Shown here: positions 15,841-24,362 of the stretch, piece after piece
Layout of the letters: each line of letters begins with the position of its first letter
How positions within the stretch are numbered: position 1 is the first letter of the stretch
Assembly (NCBI GenBank): GCA_030749725.1
Contig: JASMJM010000089.1
Location: 1 to 34,551, forward strand
Direction: 5' to 3'
Length of the DNA stretch: 34,551 nt
From: Pseudomonadales bacterium
GTDB lineage: Bacteria; Pseudomonadota; Gammaproteobacteria; Pseudomonadales; Azotimanducaceae
The notes under the pieces: generated by a model
The model's input: only the letters and a program-made list of their open reading frames with translations
What the model was told of the DNA's origin: nothing
Databases searched by the model: none
Made by a program: the position numbers and the translations under genes

Positions 15841-17133
15841 CTAGTTTGAATTCTCCCAGATCAGCACGCCTTCGGCATCACAGCCGCTGAGCACCCCGGA
15901 GATTGTGCTGTAGGGCACGGCACGAATGTTGACAGGTACCCATGCCTCCCATGGAGCACTAACGAGACTGGCCCCGTCCCAGGTCTGCCATTCTGACTCA
16001 TGCCACTTCTCGCCAATCCGGGATCGATTGACCTTGATGTAATCGAAGCCGCTCTCGGTCAGAACGGAATCAATGAAGTCCGCGTCGGATGTCCTGATGC
16101 CGCGCATGAATTCCTTTTCGCCATGCAGCAGGAAATGGTTCAGTAGCCGCTGGCCCGGTGTGCCATCCCCGCCTTCCGCCAATGGAACGAACGCACCTTG
16201 GGTGCGTGGCCAGAATGCGATGGGTCCACCGGCAATGTTGACACAATTGATGCCGGAGGAGCTTTTGACGATCAGACCCAATCCCCTGTAGTCCATCAAT
16301 TGCACTGATGCAGGTCGCTCGCCAAACCTATCCTCGACGCGCACCGGCGACGTCTGACGATCCGGACGACTGGGCGCTTGGTTGTAGAACTCCTCGTCCT
16401 CCGCGTACCCATATTCTGCGGCAAGTGGGGCACACACGTCCCAGATTGCGCGCAGCTCCTCCTTCGATGCGGGAACCCTCGCCTCCCTTTTGTGGTAGTG
16501 CTTAACGTCCTTGGTGGTGCTCTGCAAGAGTGACAGAATAACCGCATCGTCAAATCCCTCGAGGAACAGAAAATCATACAGCTCCCTCAGTTGCTCAAGG
16601 TCGACATCTTCCAGCCGCACGGTTCTGCAAACTGCGGCATTGTCGATGGCCCGAAATTGGTGGCGGATGCATGAGTATTGCAGCACCCACTGTCTTGCCA
16701 CCTGTTCGGCAAAGTCTATGTCAGATAACTCCTCCTGCGAGGGTGGGCGGTGATCGGCCAGGCTGGAACGACAGGCCGCAACCGGGTGCCGTACCAATTG
16801 GACGAGACGTAGACGTTGCGGACCAATGTAGTCATAAAGCATGTAGCCAAAGGCACGCATCCAGTTGAGCGTGTCACCATAGATCCAGGGCAGGGACAGG
16901 CGCTTGTCGATACGTCGCTGCAAACGCGGATAGCTTGTGATCCGCATGCGCAGGAATTCTTCCGGATTCGTCCCAAACCGGTCTTCCATCCGGTTGACGA
17001 TTGCGGCGATGTCTTCGTGTCCCGGCTGATGCCACACTTCCGCGTTCGTCGCCTGTCTCAGAACATGATGGTAGAAACGGGTGCCGCAGTGTCCCGTAGA
17101 GAGAAAGTAAAAGTTGATGGGGTCCTTGCTCAT
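15841..17133 (-). CDS. sulfotransferase-like P-loop protein with an extra C-terminal domain
   Basis: A 430-residue protein. The N-terminal part looks like a PAPS-dependent sulfotransferase: the 5'-phosphosulfate loop STGHCGTRFYHHVL (12-25) and the 3'-phosphate-binding LVRHPVAACRSS (113-124, Arg115 and Ser123/124) are both there, with a plausible fold through about residue 235. From about 250 to 430 follows a segment I do not recognise, containing GLGLIVKSSSGINCVNIAGG, GEKEFMRGIRTSDADF and several tryptophans; it might be a second enzymatic or binding module. No signal peptide or membrane segment is seen. GAGGGTGA sits three bases before ATG 17133. It is separated by 188 bases from the next gene upstream on the same strand. 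The acceptor substrate is unknown. Confidence 0.72.
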   Translation of the reverse strand: MSKDPINFYFLSTGHCGTRFYHHVLRQATNAEVWHQPGHEDIAAIVNRMEDRFGTNPEEFLRMRITSYPRLQRRIDKRLSLPWIYGDTLNWMRAFGYMLYDYIGPQRLRLVQLVRHPVAACRSSLADHRPPSQEELSDIDFAEQVARQWVLQYSCIRHQFRAIDNAAVCRTVRLEDVDLEQLRELYDFLFLEGFDDAVILSLLQSTTKDVKHYHKREARVPASKEELRAIWDVCAPLAAEYGYAEDEEFYNQAPSRPDRQTSPVRVEDRFGERPASVQLMDYRGLGLIVKSSSGINCVNIAGGPIAFWPRTQGAFVPLAEGGDGTPGQRLLNHFLLHGEKEFMRGIRTSDADFIDSVLTESGFDYIKVNRSRIGEKWHESEWQTWDGASLVSAPWEAWVPVNIRAVPYSTISGVLSGCDAEGVLIWENSN

Positions 17134-17321
17134 TCACCCTCGGTCACATGCTTTATCTGCAGCACATAAACTGTCGCGCTGATTCTACTACCGGTGAAAC
17201 AGATGGAATAGCATTCCTGCGGCGAACTGACCATTACCGGGCCCAACAAGTCGGTGCCAGGAAGCTGATTCAGGGAATCAAATGTGCCAGCAACAGACTG
17301 CGATGCCTGGCCTGGCAAGTC

Positions 17322-18683
17322 TCAACTCGCTTGTACCCTGACAAGTGCCATTTCGATGTGATCTGCCGCATCGACCAAAGCTTCTCGCACCGGCGTCAGC
17401 ACGCTGTCGGCATGGCCCTGCTGGAGCCGCATATCACCGAGGATGGTCTGAAAGCTCTCAGGACCCTCTCTCGTAATGGATCCGGCAAGTAGATCGACGA
17501 TGATGTCGTATGCACTTGCGGCAGCTGCAAGGTGAAAGCGGGCATCCGTATCCAGTCTTACCGAGCATCCTTTGAGGAATTCAGAGGCATGCTCGGAGCT
17601 TTGCCGCATTCGCATAGCATTCTCCCAGGCATCCCAAGGTTTTCCATCATCGTCCCGCCGACTCCAGCATGGTGCGCAGAATCCCGCATCACGTCGCATC
17701 AGTTCAATCCAAAAGTCCATCGCAGCTAAGCCGAAGAGATCGCGCGTATCAGATTCAAAGGTGACCGTACCACGAATACGGTGCAAGGCCAGTTGCAGAG
17801 TGGCTACATCATCGGAACGGGTCTCTGATGCAGGCCGCAGTGCCCAGGCATAGATCCGCCCGCCGTGTGGTTCCATGCCATGCTGGCAGATTGAGACGAG
17901 TGGATTGTCCATGTGCCCTTGTGGATGGGCGCCGAGCAATAGCCCTTCCTCCTGATCGACGGAGGCAAGCAATCCCGCATAGGCCCAGTGACGAAAACCG
18001 TGCGGCCCTCCCTGGACATCCCAGCCACCAGCGACGAGTACGACAGCTCCCTCATTCAGCAAAGGAGCAACGCTTTGTGCTACCACCTGACGATGGGACA
18101 ACATGGCGTTCTCGTCATCCCCAGGACCTATCCTGTCGGGAAACTCGAGGCGCTCTACCTGGAATCCCAACTGTTCGCCGACAAGTGCAAGCCCACGGTC
18201 CAGTAATCGGCCTTCCACCTGCATGTGACTGGTGCAGTTTTCTTCGGTATCGATGGCTAGCCCAAAGGCGTTACCAAGACGGCAGGTAGCATCCGCGTAA
18301 TCGAGCGTCTGACCAAAAGCCTGAGCAGCAGCAACCAGAGACAGTGCAACGGAATCCCGGTTCTGGCCATTGCCGGTAACTTCCACGGCATTTGCACCAT
18401 TGACACGCAACGCGCTCTTCTCCGGGGCAGCGCTAACTGCGTCGAGATGCTGTTTGAGCTGAGCCCAGCTCTCGAAGCCATATTCCAGAGCCAAAGCAAA
18501 CTGAACTTCGTGTAGCCCAATCTTAGATTTCAGGATCTCCGCATCAGAATGGTCCACGAACTGACGAAGATTCCTTAGCACTCGACAGCAAGATTCGTCG
18601 CCTTTCCTGTACGCCTGAAGAATGTGTTTTGCCTCGACCTTAAGATGCCGCAGGCTGGGGTTGGCAGGTAGAGATGTGGTCAT
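17322..18683 (-). CDS. protein of unknown function with an N-terminal 'EYGFESW' module
   Basis: A 453-residue soluble protein I cannot place in a family. Residues about 8-82 form a helical module closing with VQFALALEYGFESWAQLKQH, a signature often seen at the N-terminus of ankyrin-repeat and other accessory proteins. The body contains ATCRLGNAFGLAIDTEENC, a glycine-rich VLVAGGWDVQGGPHGFRHWA with two histidines and a later cysteine/histidine pair (SICQHGMEPHGG), then a largely helical C-terminal third. The middle part has a faint resemblance to BtrH/C39-peptidase-like proteins, but no clear catalytic triad can be named. It has the strongest SD in the window (AAGGAGGT, five bases before ATG), suggesting good translation. 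The sulfotransferase-like gene lies downstream on the same strand. Confidence 0.7.
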   Translation of the reverse strand: MTTSLPANPSLRHLKVEAKHILQAYRKGDESCCRVLRNLRQFVDHSDAEILKSKIGLHEVQFALALEYGFESWAQLKQHLDAVSAAPEKSALRVNGANAVEVTGNGQNRDSVALSLVAAAQAFGQTLDYADATCRLGNAFGLAIDTEENCTSHMQVEGRLLDRGLALVGEQLGFQVERLEFPDRIGPGDDENAMLSHRQVVAQSVAPLLNEGAVVLVAGGWDVQGGPHGFRHWAYAGLLASVDQEEGLLLGAHPQGHMDNPLVSICQHGMEPHGGRIYAWALRPASETRSDDVATLQLALHRIRGTVTFESDTRDLFGLAAMDFWIELMRRDAGFCAPCWSRRDDDGKPWDAWENAMRMRQSSEHASEFLKGCSVRLDTDARFHLAAAASAYDIIVDLLAGSITREGPESFQTILGDMRLQQGHADSVLTPVREALVDAADHIEMALVRVQAS

Positions 18684-18901
18684 GACGACCTCCTTTCAGT
18701 GTTAATCCCGTGGCCTGCATGACAGGATGAAAGAAGGTTAGTCTGAATATCTTTCTATGGGGTAGATTGAATCTTCTCCGCAGACCCGGTGGCTCCCCCG
18801 AGAGCCGATGAATAAGATAGGGCCCTGCAAACTAGATGTCAATGCTTCGTGAATCGAACGCTTGAGTCGCGATCAGGCCCATGAACTTGGCAATCGTCAA
18901 T

Positions 18902-19294
18902 CTAGAGTTCCCTGATTGTATTGTCGGCGTCCAACTGAATGCATTTGCCTTGACAGGCGCCGCCGCCCGCCGGTGTTGCCTGCAGGATGAAACTGCTGGC
19001 GGTGGCCGCTTCAAGGGACAGATCGAACTGCGCGGCGCCACTTGCCGGTGACTTATTGGGGCAGAGGGAATCGTCAGAGCCATCGATCCGGGCCCCTACG
19101 TAGGTATAGTCGTTTTCGTAGTATCTTCCCAGTTCCATGGAACACACGTTCAGATCGGAGATAGCCTGTCCTCTATAGGTCTCATCCATTATGGCGATGT
19201 AGCTGACAATTGCGATGGATGCAACGATCCCGATGAGTGCTACTACCACCATTAATTCTACTAGGGTGTAACCTTTGGATTCATGTGTTTTCAT
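18902..19294 (-). CDS. type IV pilin (PilE/PilA-like)
   Basis: A 130-residue prepilin. The leader MKTHESKG ends in glycine and is followed by YTLVELMVVVALIGIVASIA, the class III prepilin cleavage site plus the hydrophobic assembly helix with Glu5. Position +1 is tyrosine instead of the usual phenylalanine. The globular part has two cysteine pairs (in SMELG...SLCPN and GGACQGKC), the second resembling a D-region disulfide. Its short length and isolation suggest a PilE/PilA-type or minor pilin processed by PilD and assembled in the cell envelope. ATG 19294 is used because the leader begins there; GGAG lies 11 bases upstream. No other pilus gene is in the window. Confidence 0.9.
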   Translation of the reverse strand: MKTHESKGYTLVELMVVVALIGIVASIAIVSYIAIMDETYRGQAISDLNVCSMELGRYYENDYTYVGARIDGSDDSLCPNKSPASGAAQFDLSLEAATASSFILQATPAGGGACQGKCIQLDADNTIREL

Positions 19295-19605
19295 CGTTGC
19301 AGAAGCTCCACAAGGCGAATGTCCCATCAATTATAGCGGCAGCAAACTGCTGAAAGAAGACTGACTCTGGACGTTTCAGATGCTGCCAATCGGGCTATCA
19401 GATCCAGCGGGTTGTAAACCGCATGGACAGTGCAGTTCCGAAAGGGACACCACAATTGGAAGTGGCCAATGGCTGTCTTGCTAAGGAAAATCTGCGCGAG
19501 ACACATGGGCGGGTAAGGGCCAGGCAAGTCGTCACACCCACGCGTTGTTGAATTGGTAGCCTGAGCATGGTAAAACGCTAGAGAAAGCCAAGAAAAGGAG
19601 GTCCC

Positions 19606-21531
19606 ATGAGAATTCTGCCAATCCTTTTGCTTCTCCTGCCAACCGCATCTTCCTACGCTGCCAAGCCCATGCCCCGTGACTTCCTGAGCCGTTCCGAAGT
19701 CCTCGGTGTCCAGATCTCACCGACGGGCGAGTTCCTGGCCATAACCAAGTTAAAGGGCGACGATGCCTGGTTCTCCATCGTCGATCTGGAACAACGAAAG
19801 ACCACCTTCAATTCAAACCTGGGCGAGAAGATAGAAGTCGGCCAGATGTTCTGGGTCAGCGACGACTACATACTTCACGCCCCTGCCCGTAAGGTGTTTG
19901 GCGACGTCAAGGGAAGGACGGGTGAACTGTTATCCTTTGACGCGCGTAGGAACAAAATCAAGAGATTGCAGGCAACCGACTGGTGTCCCTATTGCGGGGG
20001 TGCTCTGATCTACACCCTGCCAAAGGATCCCAGACACATCATAGTTGGCGGTTCCTTCGATCAATACCCTGAAGCTCATTTGGTTGATCTTAAGACCGGT
20101 ATATTCCGCAAGATAGCTCGAGGTGCGGCGCCCTGGGGCGGTTTAGTGGCCGATCAGGACGGGAAAATCGTCTTCAGTACGGGCCTCAACGTCAAGAACG
20201 AAACCGAGATATATATCAAGAACAAACGTGAGTGGGAATTGATCGAGAGCTTTGGTATGCGGGACGAGGGTTGGATTCCATTTGCCAACGCTCCCGAACC
20301 CAAAACGTTCTTCACGTGGGATACCCGTGGCGGCCGCACCACGGGACTCGGTCTTTTCAATACGGAAACCAGACAACACAAAATGCTCTACCAATTTGAG
20401 GGAATCGATCTGAGGGCGGTCTACAGAGATCTCAACGATCAGGTATATGCAGTCCGTACTGATCTTCACTACCCGGCAATTCACTACCTTAACAAAGCAC
20501 ACCCTCTGGCCAGGATCCGTGCGGGTCTGAAAAAGAGGTTTCCCAACGATACGGTTACGTTCACAAGCGTCACGCGCGACAACACCAAGGCGATTGCGCT
20601 GCTGTCCAGCGATCGCAACCCAGGACAATTCCTGCTGGTAGATCTCAAGGCAGAGAACAAACTGGAAATGCTGTTTCACCGAAAACCACATCTAGCCCCG
20701 AACGAGCTCGCGCCGATGATGCCCATTGAAGTCAAGGTACGCGATGGCAGCAAGATATATGGATATATCACCAGCGCACCAGATACACCAAAACCAGGGC
20801 CCATGATAGTGGTCATACACGGCGGTCCTCACGGACCACGGGACTTCTGGGGTTACGATACAAACGTACAACTGATGGCAAGTCTCGGTGTACACGTGCT
20901 GCAAGTCAATTTCAGAGGCTCCGGCGGATACGGACTCGACTACGAGCAGAAAGGTTACGGCGAGTGGGGTCGCCTTATGCAACATGATGTGACCGACGCA
21001 ACACGCTGGGCCATCGACAGCAAGATCGCCGACGCCGAGCGAATATGCATATACGGCGGCAGCTACGGCGCCTATTCAGCCTTGATGGGCGTAGCACAGG
21101 AGCCAGACCTCTACAAGTGTGCGGTTGGCATCGCCGGAGTCTATGACCTGACATTGATGGACACGCAGGGCGACATCCCAGACCGAAAGTCTGGTATCGC
21201 GTGGGTACGTGAAATTCTGGGGACCGATGACGATGTACTGAGAAAAATATCACCGGTTTATCTTGCCGACAGAATCAAGGCGGATGTGTTGCTGGTTCAC
21301 GGCGGACAGGATCGCCGGGCACCGATTCAGCATGCCAAACGACTGCGACGCGCCCTCGAAAAAGCCGGTAATGAGCCCAAGTGGCTGACCCTCAGCAGGC
21401 AGGGGCACGGTTTCTTTGGTCTGAAAGCTCAGTTGAGTCTATTCAAAGAAGTTGCCACCTTTTTGAGCAAGCCACTGGGGATCGATCTGCAAGACGTGAG
21501 CTGGGTAGATGAGGAACCGGTCACCGAATAG
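19606..21531 (+). CDS. S9-family prolyl oligopeptidase, secreted
   Basis: A 641-residue serine peptidase. An N-terminal signal peptide (MRILPILLLLLPTASSYAA, cleavage near residue 18-19) sends it to the periplasm. Residues about 30-370 form the beta-propeller, and the C-terminal alpha/beta-hydrolase domain holds the triad: Ser486 in GGSYGAYSALMG, Asp569 in HGGQDRRAP and His601 in RQGHGFF. HGGPHGPRDFWG supplies the oxyanion hole. It should cleave short peptides, as dipeptidyl or acylaminoacyl peptidases of this family do. AAAAGGAGGTCCC precedes the ATG, an excellent SD. It converges on a smaller secreted esterase gene 28 bases away; no strong terminator separates them, only a weak hairpin over the stop codon. 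Confidence 0.93.
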   Translation: MRILPILLLLLPTASSYAAKPMPRDFLSRSEVLGVQISPTGEFLAITKLKGDDAWFSIVDLEQRKTTFNSNLGEKIEVGQMFWVSDDYILHAPARKVFGDVKGRTGELLSFDARRNKIKRLQATDWCPYCGGALIYTLPKDPRHIIVGGSFDQYPEAHLVDLKTGIFRKIARGAAPWGGLVADQDGKIVFSTGLNVKNETEIYIKNKREWELIESFGMRDEGWIPFANAPEPKTFFTWDTRGGRTTGLGLFNTETRQHKMLYQFEGIDLRAVYRDLNDQVYAVRTDLHYPAIHYLNKAHPLARIRAGLKKRFPNDTVTFTSVTRDNTKAIALLSSDRNPGQFLLVDLKAENKLEMLFHRKPHLAPNELAPMMPIEVKVRDGSKIYGYITSAPDTPKPGPMIVVIHGGPHGPRDFWGYDTNVQLMASLGVHVLQVNFRGSGGYGLDYEQKGYGEWGRLMQHDVTDATRWAIDSKIADAERICIYGGSYGAYSALMGVAQEPDLYKCAVGIAGVYDLTLMDTQGDIPDRKSGIAWVREILGTDDDVLRKISPVYLADRIKADVLLVHGGQDRRAPIQHAKRLRRALEKAGNEPKWLTLSRQGHGFFGLKAQLSLFKEVATFLSKPLGIDLQDVSWVDEEPVTE

Positions 21532-21559
21532 ACAGGAAGCCTGTTCGGTGTCTAACAAG

Positions 21560-22303
21560 TCACCTGTCGCTTCGCCGGTGAGCGAGGAACCACTTGTATA
21601 GTTCGTCATTGTCGTAAGTCTCAGTCCAGGAATCATGTCCAGCTTCCGGATACACCGTGAACTTGACGGGATTCTTCATCCGTTTCAGCATGTCAACCAT
21701 TCTCTGCGCCTCGTCCAGAGGGACGACCGGGTCTTTCGCGCCATGGAAAACCCAAGTTGGCATCGTGCCCAATGCGTAAGTCGATATCCTCGATCCCCCA
21801 CCACAAACCGGTGCGATGGCAGCAAAACGATTCGGGGCGGCGGATGCGAGACTCCAAGTCCCATAGCCACCCATACTGAGGCCCGTCAGGTAGATTCGGT
21901 CCTCGTCAATCGCATGCTCCGCGACGACATGGTCCAGGAGCGCCAGCAGCACGTCGTTGGACCAGAACTCGCCCGTTGGGCATTGAGGGGATACCACGAT
22001 AAAAGGGAAGTCCCTTTTTGACTGAACGATCTTGGGGGGGTCGTGGATGGCTACCAGATTGAGGTCATCACCTCTCTCACCGGCACCGTGGAGAAAGAAG
22101 ATCATCGGCCATTTCTTGTCACCGTTCTTTTTATAGCCATCCGGCAGGAACAGCAAGTATTGGGCTTGTACTGATTTTTTGACCGTTGTCTCAAAACTAT
22201 GGAAGAGTTGTGACTTCACCGTGGTTTTCTCTTCTGCAAACACACTGCCACCGAAGAGAAAGACGGATAAGGCCAAACCTGACAACCAAATTAATCCTCT
22301 CAT
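21560..22303 (-). CDS. secreted alpha/beta-hydrolase (carboxylesterase / depolymerase-like)
   Basis: A 247-residue exported hydrolase. Signal peptide MRGLIWLSGLALSVFLFGG ends at SVFA, cleaved after residue 23. The core has the esterase pattern of 'prolyl-oligopeptidase-like' small hydrolases: FFLHGAGERG (oxyanion loop, 69-78), GLSMGGYGTW with Ser143, HGAKDPVVP with Asp191 and AGHDSW with His223. Members of this group act on feruloyl or other carboxylic esters, or short polyester chains; the substrate is not defined here. ATG 22303 is chosen because GGAGCCCCGCC lies upstream and the signal peptide starts there. The stop of the ABC exporter gene is 58 bases upstream on the same strand, so it may be the last gene of that transcript. 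Confidence 0.88.
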   Translation of the reverse strand: MRGLIWLSGLALSVFLFGGSVFAEEKTTVKSQLFHSFETTVKKSVQAQYLLFLPDGYKKNGDKKWPMIFFLHGAGERGDDLNLVAIHDPPKIVQSKRDFPFIVVSPQCPTGEFWSNDVLLALLDHVVAEHAIDEDRIYLTGLSMGGYGTWSLASAAPNRFAAIAPVCGGGSRISTYALGTMPTWVFHGAKDPVVPLDEAQRMVDMLKRMKNPVKFTVYPEAGHDSWTETYDNDELYKWFLAHRRSDR

Positions 22304-22361
22304 GGCGGGGCTCCAGTCATCTATCAGAGAGCAGCATAATACACGCTCCTCGCCAGTATGT

Positions 22362-24362
22362 TTAGCTACCGCCCTGGAGTTCGACAAAACGCCGGTAGGG
22401 ACTAGCGGGATTCGCCATCAACGTATCGTGACTGCCAACGTCTCGAATTTCGCCGTCTTCCAGAAACACGATGCGATCCGCCTTGCGGATGGTGGAGAGC
22501 CGATGGGCGATAACGATCACCAGACGACCTTCGGCCGCGCGCTGTAACGCCCGGACGAGGGCGTTCTCGGTCTGGGGATCGAGCGCTGCCGTCGGCTCAT
22601 CGAGGATGAGAATTTTCGTGTTGCGGACGAGGCCCCGCGCGATGCAGAGCCGTTGTTTTTGACCGACGCTTAGCGTGTCACCGGATTGGCCGAGTTCGGC
22701 ATCCAGGCCATCGGGAAGCTCTTCAATAAACTCGATGGCACCCGTAGTCCTACAGGCATTGAGAATGTCCTCTTCGGTGGCGTCAGGATTTGCGATATTG
22801 AGATTGCTGCGAATAGACTCGTTGAGGAGGAGGTGTTCCTGGAACACGTAGGACACTTGGGCGCGCAAAGACTCGACTGTGGTTTCGCTGACATCCTGGT
22901 CGTCGATCAGAACGCGCCCTTCGGTTGCCTGGTAATAACCGGGAATGAGATAGGCGAGGCTCGTCTTGCCGGCACCGGTTGGACCGACGATGGCAACCAG
23001 TTCGCCTACATCCAGTCGCAGGTTAATGTTCGCCAAAGCCCGCGTGCCGGTGGCATAGCTGAATCCGACACCCTCGAACGTGACACCGTTTTGCACCACT
23101 CCCAGATTGCGATGGTTCTCCTTGGGATCTTCGGTCTCCATGTCCATGAAGAAAAACACGCGGCGCACTGCCGCGACCTGTCCCTGAACGTTAATCCAAA
23201 ACATGCCGATCGCGATGCCCGATCCTGCAATCGTTATAACGAGTTCCCAGAGCACGAAAAGGTCTCCCGGGCTCATGGTCAAGTCGAAGATCCGATCCGT
23301 AACAAAAAAGAATACAAAGACCGCGAGCAATATGTACATCAACCAACCAATGAAGCCTATGCCGATTCGGGTCAAGACGACGTGACGAAAGCGCCGAAAG
23401 GACTCCCCGCTTTTCTTCTCGACCCGTTCCTTTTCCTGATCCATGCCGCCGAGGCTTTGCACCGCATGCAGGTTGCTCATGCTCTCCTCGATGGCGTTGG
23501 TAGTCGCGGTCCCGGATGCACGACTGGACTGCTGAACGCGACGCACAAATGCAGACAATGGGATGGTTACCACCAGTGCGACAGGAAGAGCCAACACCGA
23601 AGCCCACATCAGTTCAGGCGCAACGCCGCTGTAGCTGGTACCCATGAGGTAAAGCGCAATTAGCGCACCGAGCACGGTGAAAAGTGGGCTTAATGTCACG
23701 GAGTAACACACCTCGGGCAGATCCGGTGCGTCGTACATCACACGGTAGATCGAATCACCGATACGATGATCATCGATGGTTTTCATGGGTAAGTGGGTCA
23801 ACCGCTCGAACAGCTGCGTTCGGAACTCGTTGGCGAGACGTTGATTGAGTCTGATGCTGACGAGAGTCTCGATACCACCGAGGAGCCCACTCATCCTGCT
23901 TCCGCCCGCACTGAGTTTGAGCTCCGACTGAGTGGCGCTGTCTTGCCCCGGTTCAAGCCTGATACCGAGCGCTCCGCGACCAAACACGAATAACATGCCA
24001 AAAAAGACCACGCACAACGTGAACATGATCTCTAGGGGTGGCATATCACGCACCCAGTTAACGAATGGCTGAAAATACGGTGGGAATGGGACCTCCGCGT
24101 CGTTGAATGGTAGTTGCAGGATAACCTGATCGATGAGAATCTTGCCGGTCCAGGGAGTGATCAGCAATGGGATCAGGGAAACCAACGCAAGCCCCAGTTT
24201 CGATGCGAACAGCCCTTTAACCAAAGCCAGGTAACTCAGTGATCGACCGATGAGGCGGATCACTTCGCGATTGGAGATAAAGGGGTCTACATCGACCCGG
24301 TCATCAAACATGCCGGTCGGTTGTTCAGGGCTTGGGTCTACGCTTACGGCTGCTTCACTCAT
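22362..24362 (-). CDS. ABC exporter half-transporter, second subunit
   Basis: A 666-residue fusion of a type I exporter membrane domain (six hydrophobic segments, residues about 45-395) and a nucleotide-binding domain: Walker A GPTGAGKT (460-467), Q-loop Gln508, signature LSVGQ (564-568), Walker B ILILDEP with Glu589, and His620 in the H-loop. Its start overlaps the stop of the preceding subunit gene by four bases (ATGA), so the two are translationally coupled and should form a heterodimer. An unusually polar stretch, residues about 132-160 (ARLEPGQDSATQSEL-like, rich in Ser and Gly), interrupts the region after the second membrane helix. Substrate unknown: lipid, peptide or drug export are all possible. 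Confidence 0.92.
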   Translation of the reverse strand: MSEAAVSVDPSPEQPTGMFDDRVDVDPFISNREVIRLIGRSLSYLALVKGLFASKLGLALVSLIPLLITPWTGKILIDQVILQLPFNDAEVPFPPYFQPFVNWVRDMPPLEIMFTLCVVFFGMLFVFGRGALGIRLEPGQDSATQSELKLSAGGSRMSGLLGGIETLVSIRLNQRLANEFRTQLFERLTHLPMKTIDDHRIGDSIYRVMYDAPDLPEVCYSVTLSPLFTVLGALIALYLMGTSYSGVAPELMWASVLALPVALVVTIPLSAFVRRVQQSSRASGTATTNAIEESMSNLHAVQSLGGMDQEKERVEKKSGESFRRFRHVVLTRIGIGFIGWLMYILLAVFVFFFVTDRIFDLTMSPGDLFVLWELVITIAGSGIAIGMFWINVQGQVAAVRRVFFFMDMETEDPKENHRNLGVVQNGVTFEGVGFSYATGTRALANINLRLDVGELVAIVGPTGAGKTSLAYLIPGYYQATEGRVLIDDQDVSETTVESLRAQVSYVFQEHLLLNESIRSNLNIANPDATEEDILNACRTTGAIEFIEELPDGLDAELGQSGDTLSVGQKQRLCIARGLVRNTKILILDEPTAALDPQTENALVRALQRAAEGRLVIVIAHRLSTIRKADRIVFLEDGEIRDVGSHDTLMANPASPYRRFVELQGGS

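Noticed and set aside
18785-18815. GGCTC-CCCCGA-GAGCC hairpin downstream of the pilin gene
   Set aside because: Short stem, no T-run in either direction.
21518-21546. Hairpin ACAGG-AAG-CCTGT over the stop of the S9 peptidase
   Set aside because: The stem is only five base pairs and has no T-run, so a terminator call is not justified.
22686-23663. 325-codon plus-strand ORF inside the ABC exporter gene
   Set aside because: Antisense shadow of a complete ABC protein with all nucleotide-binding motifs.
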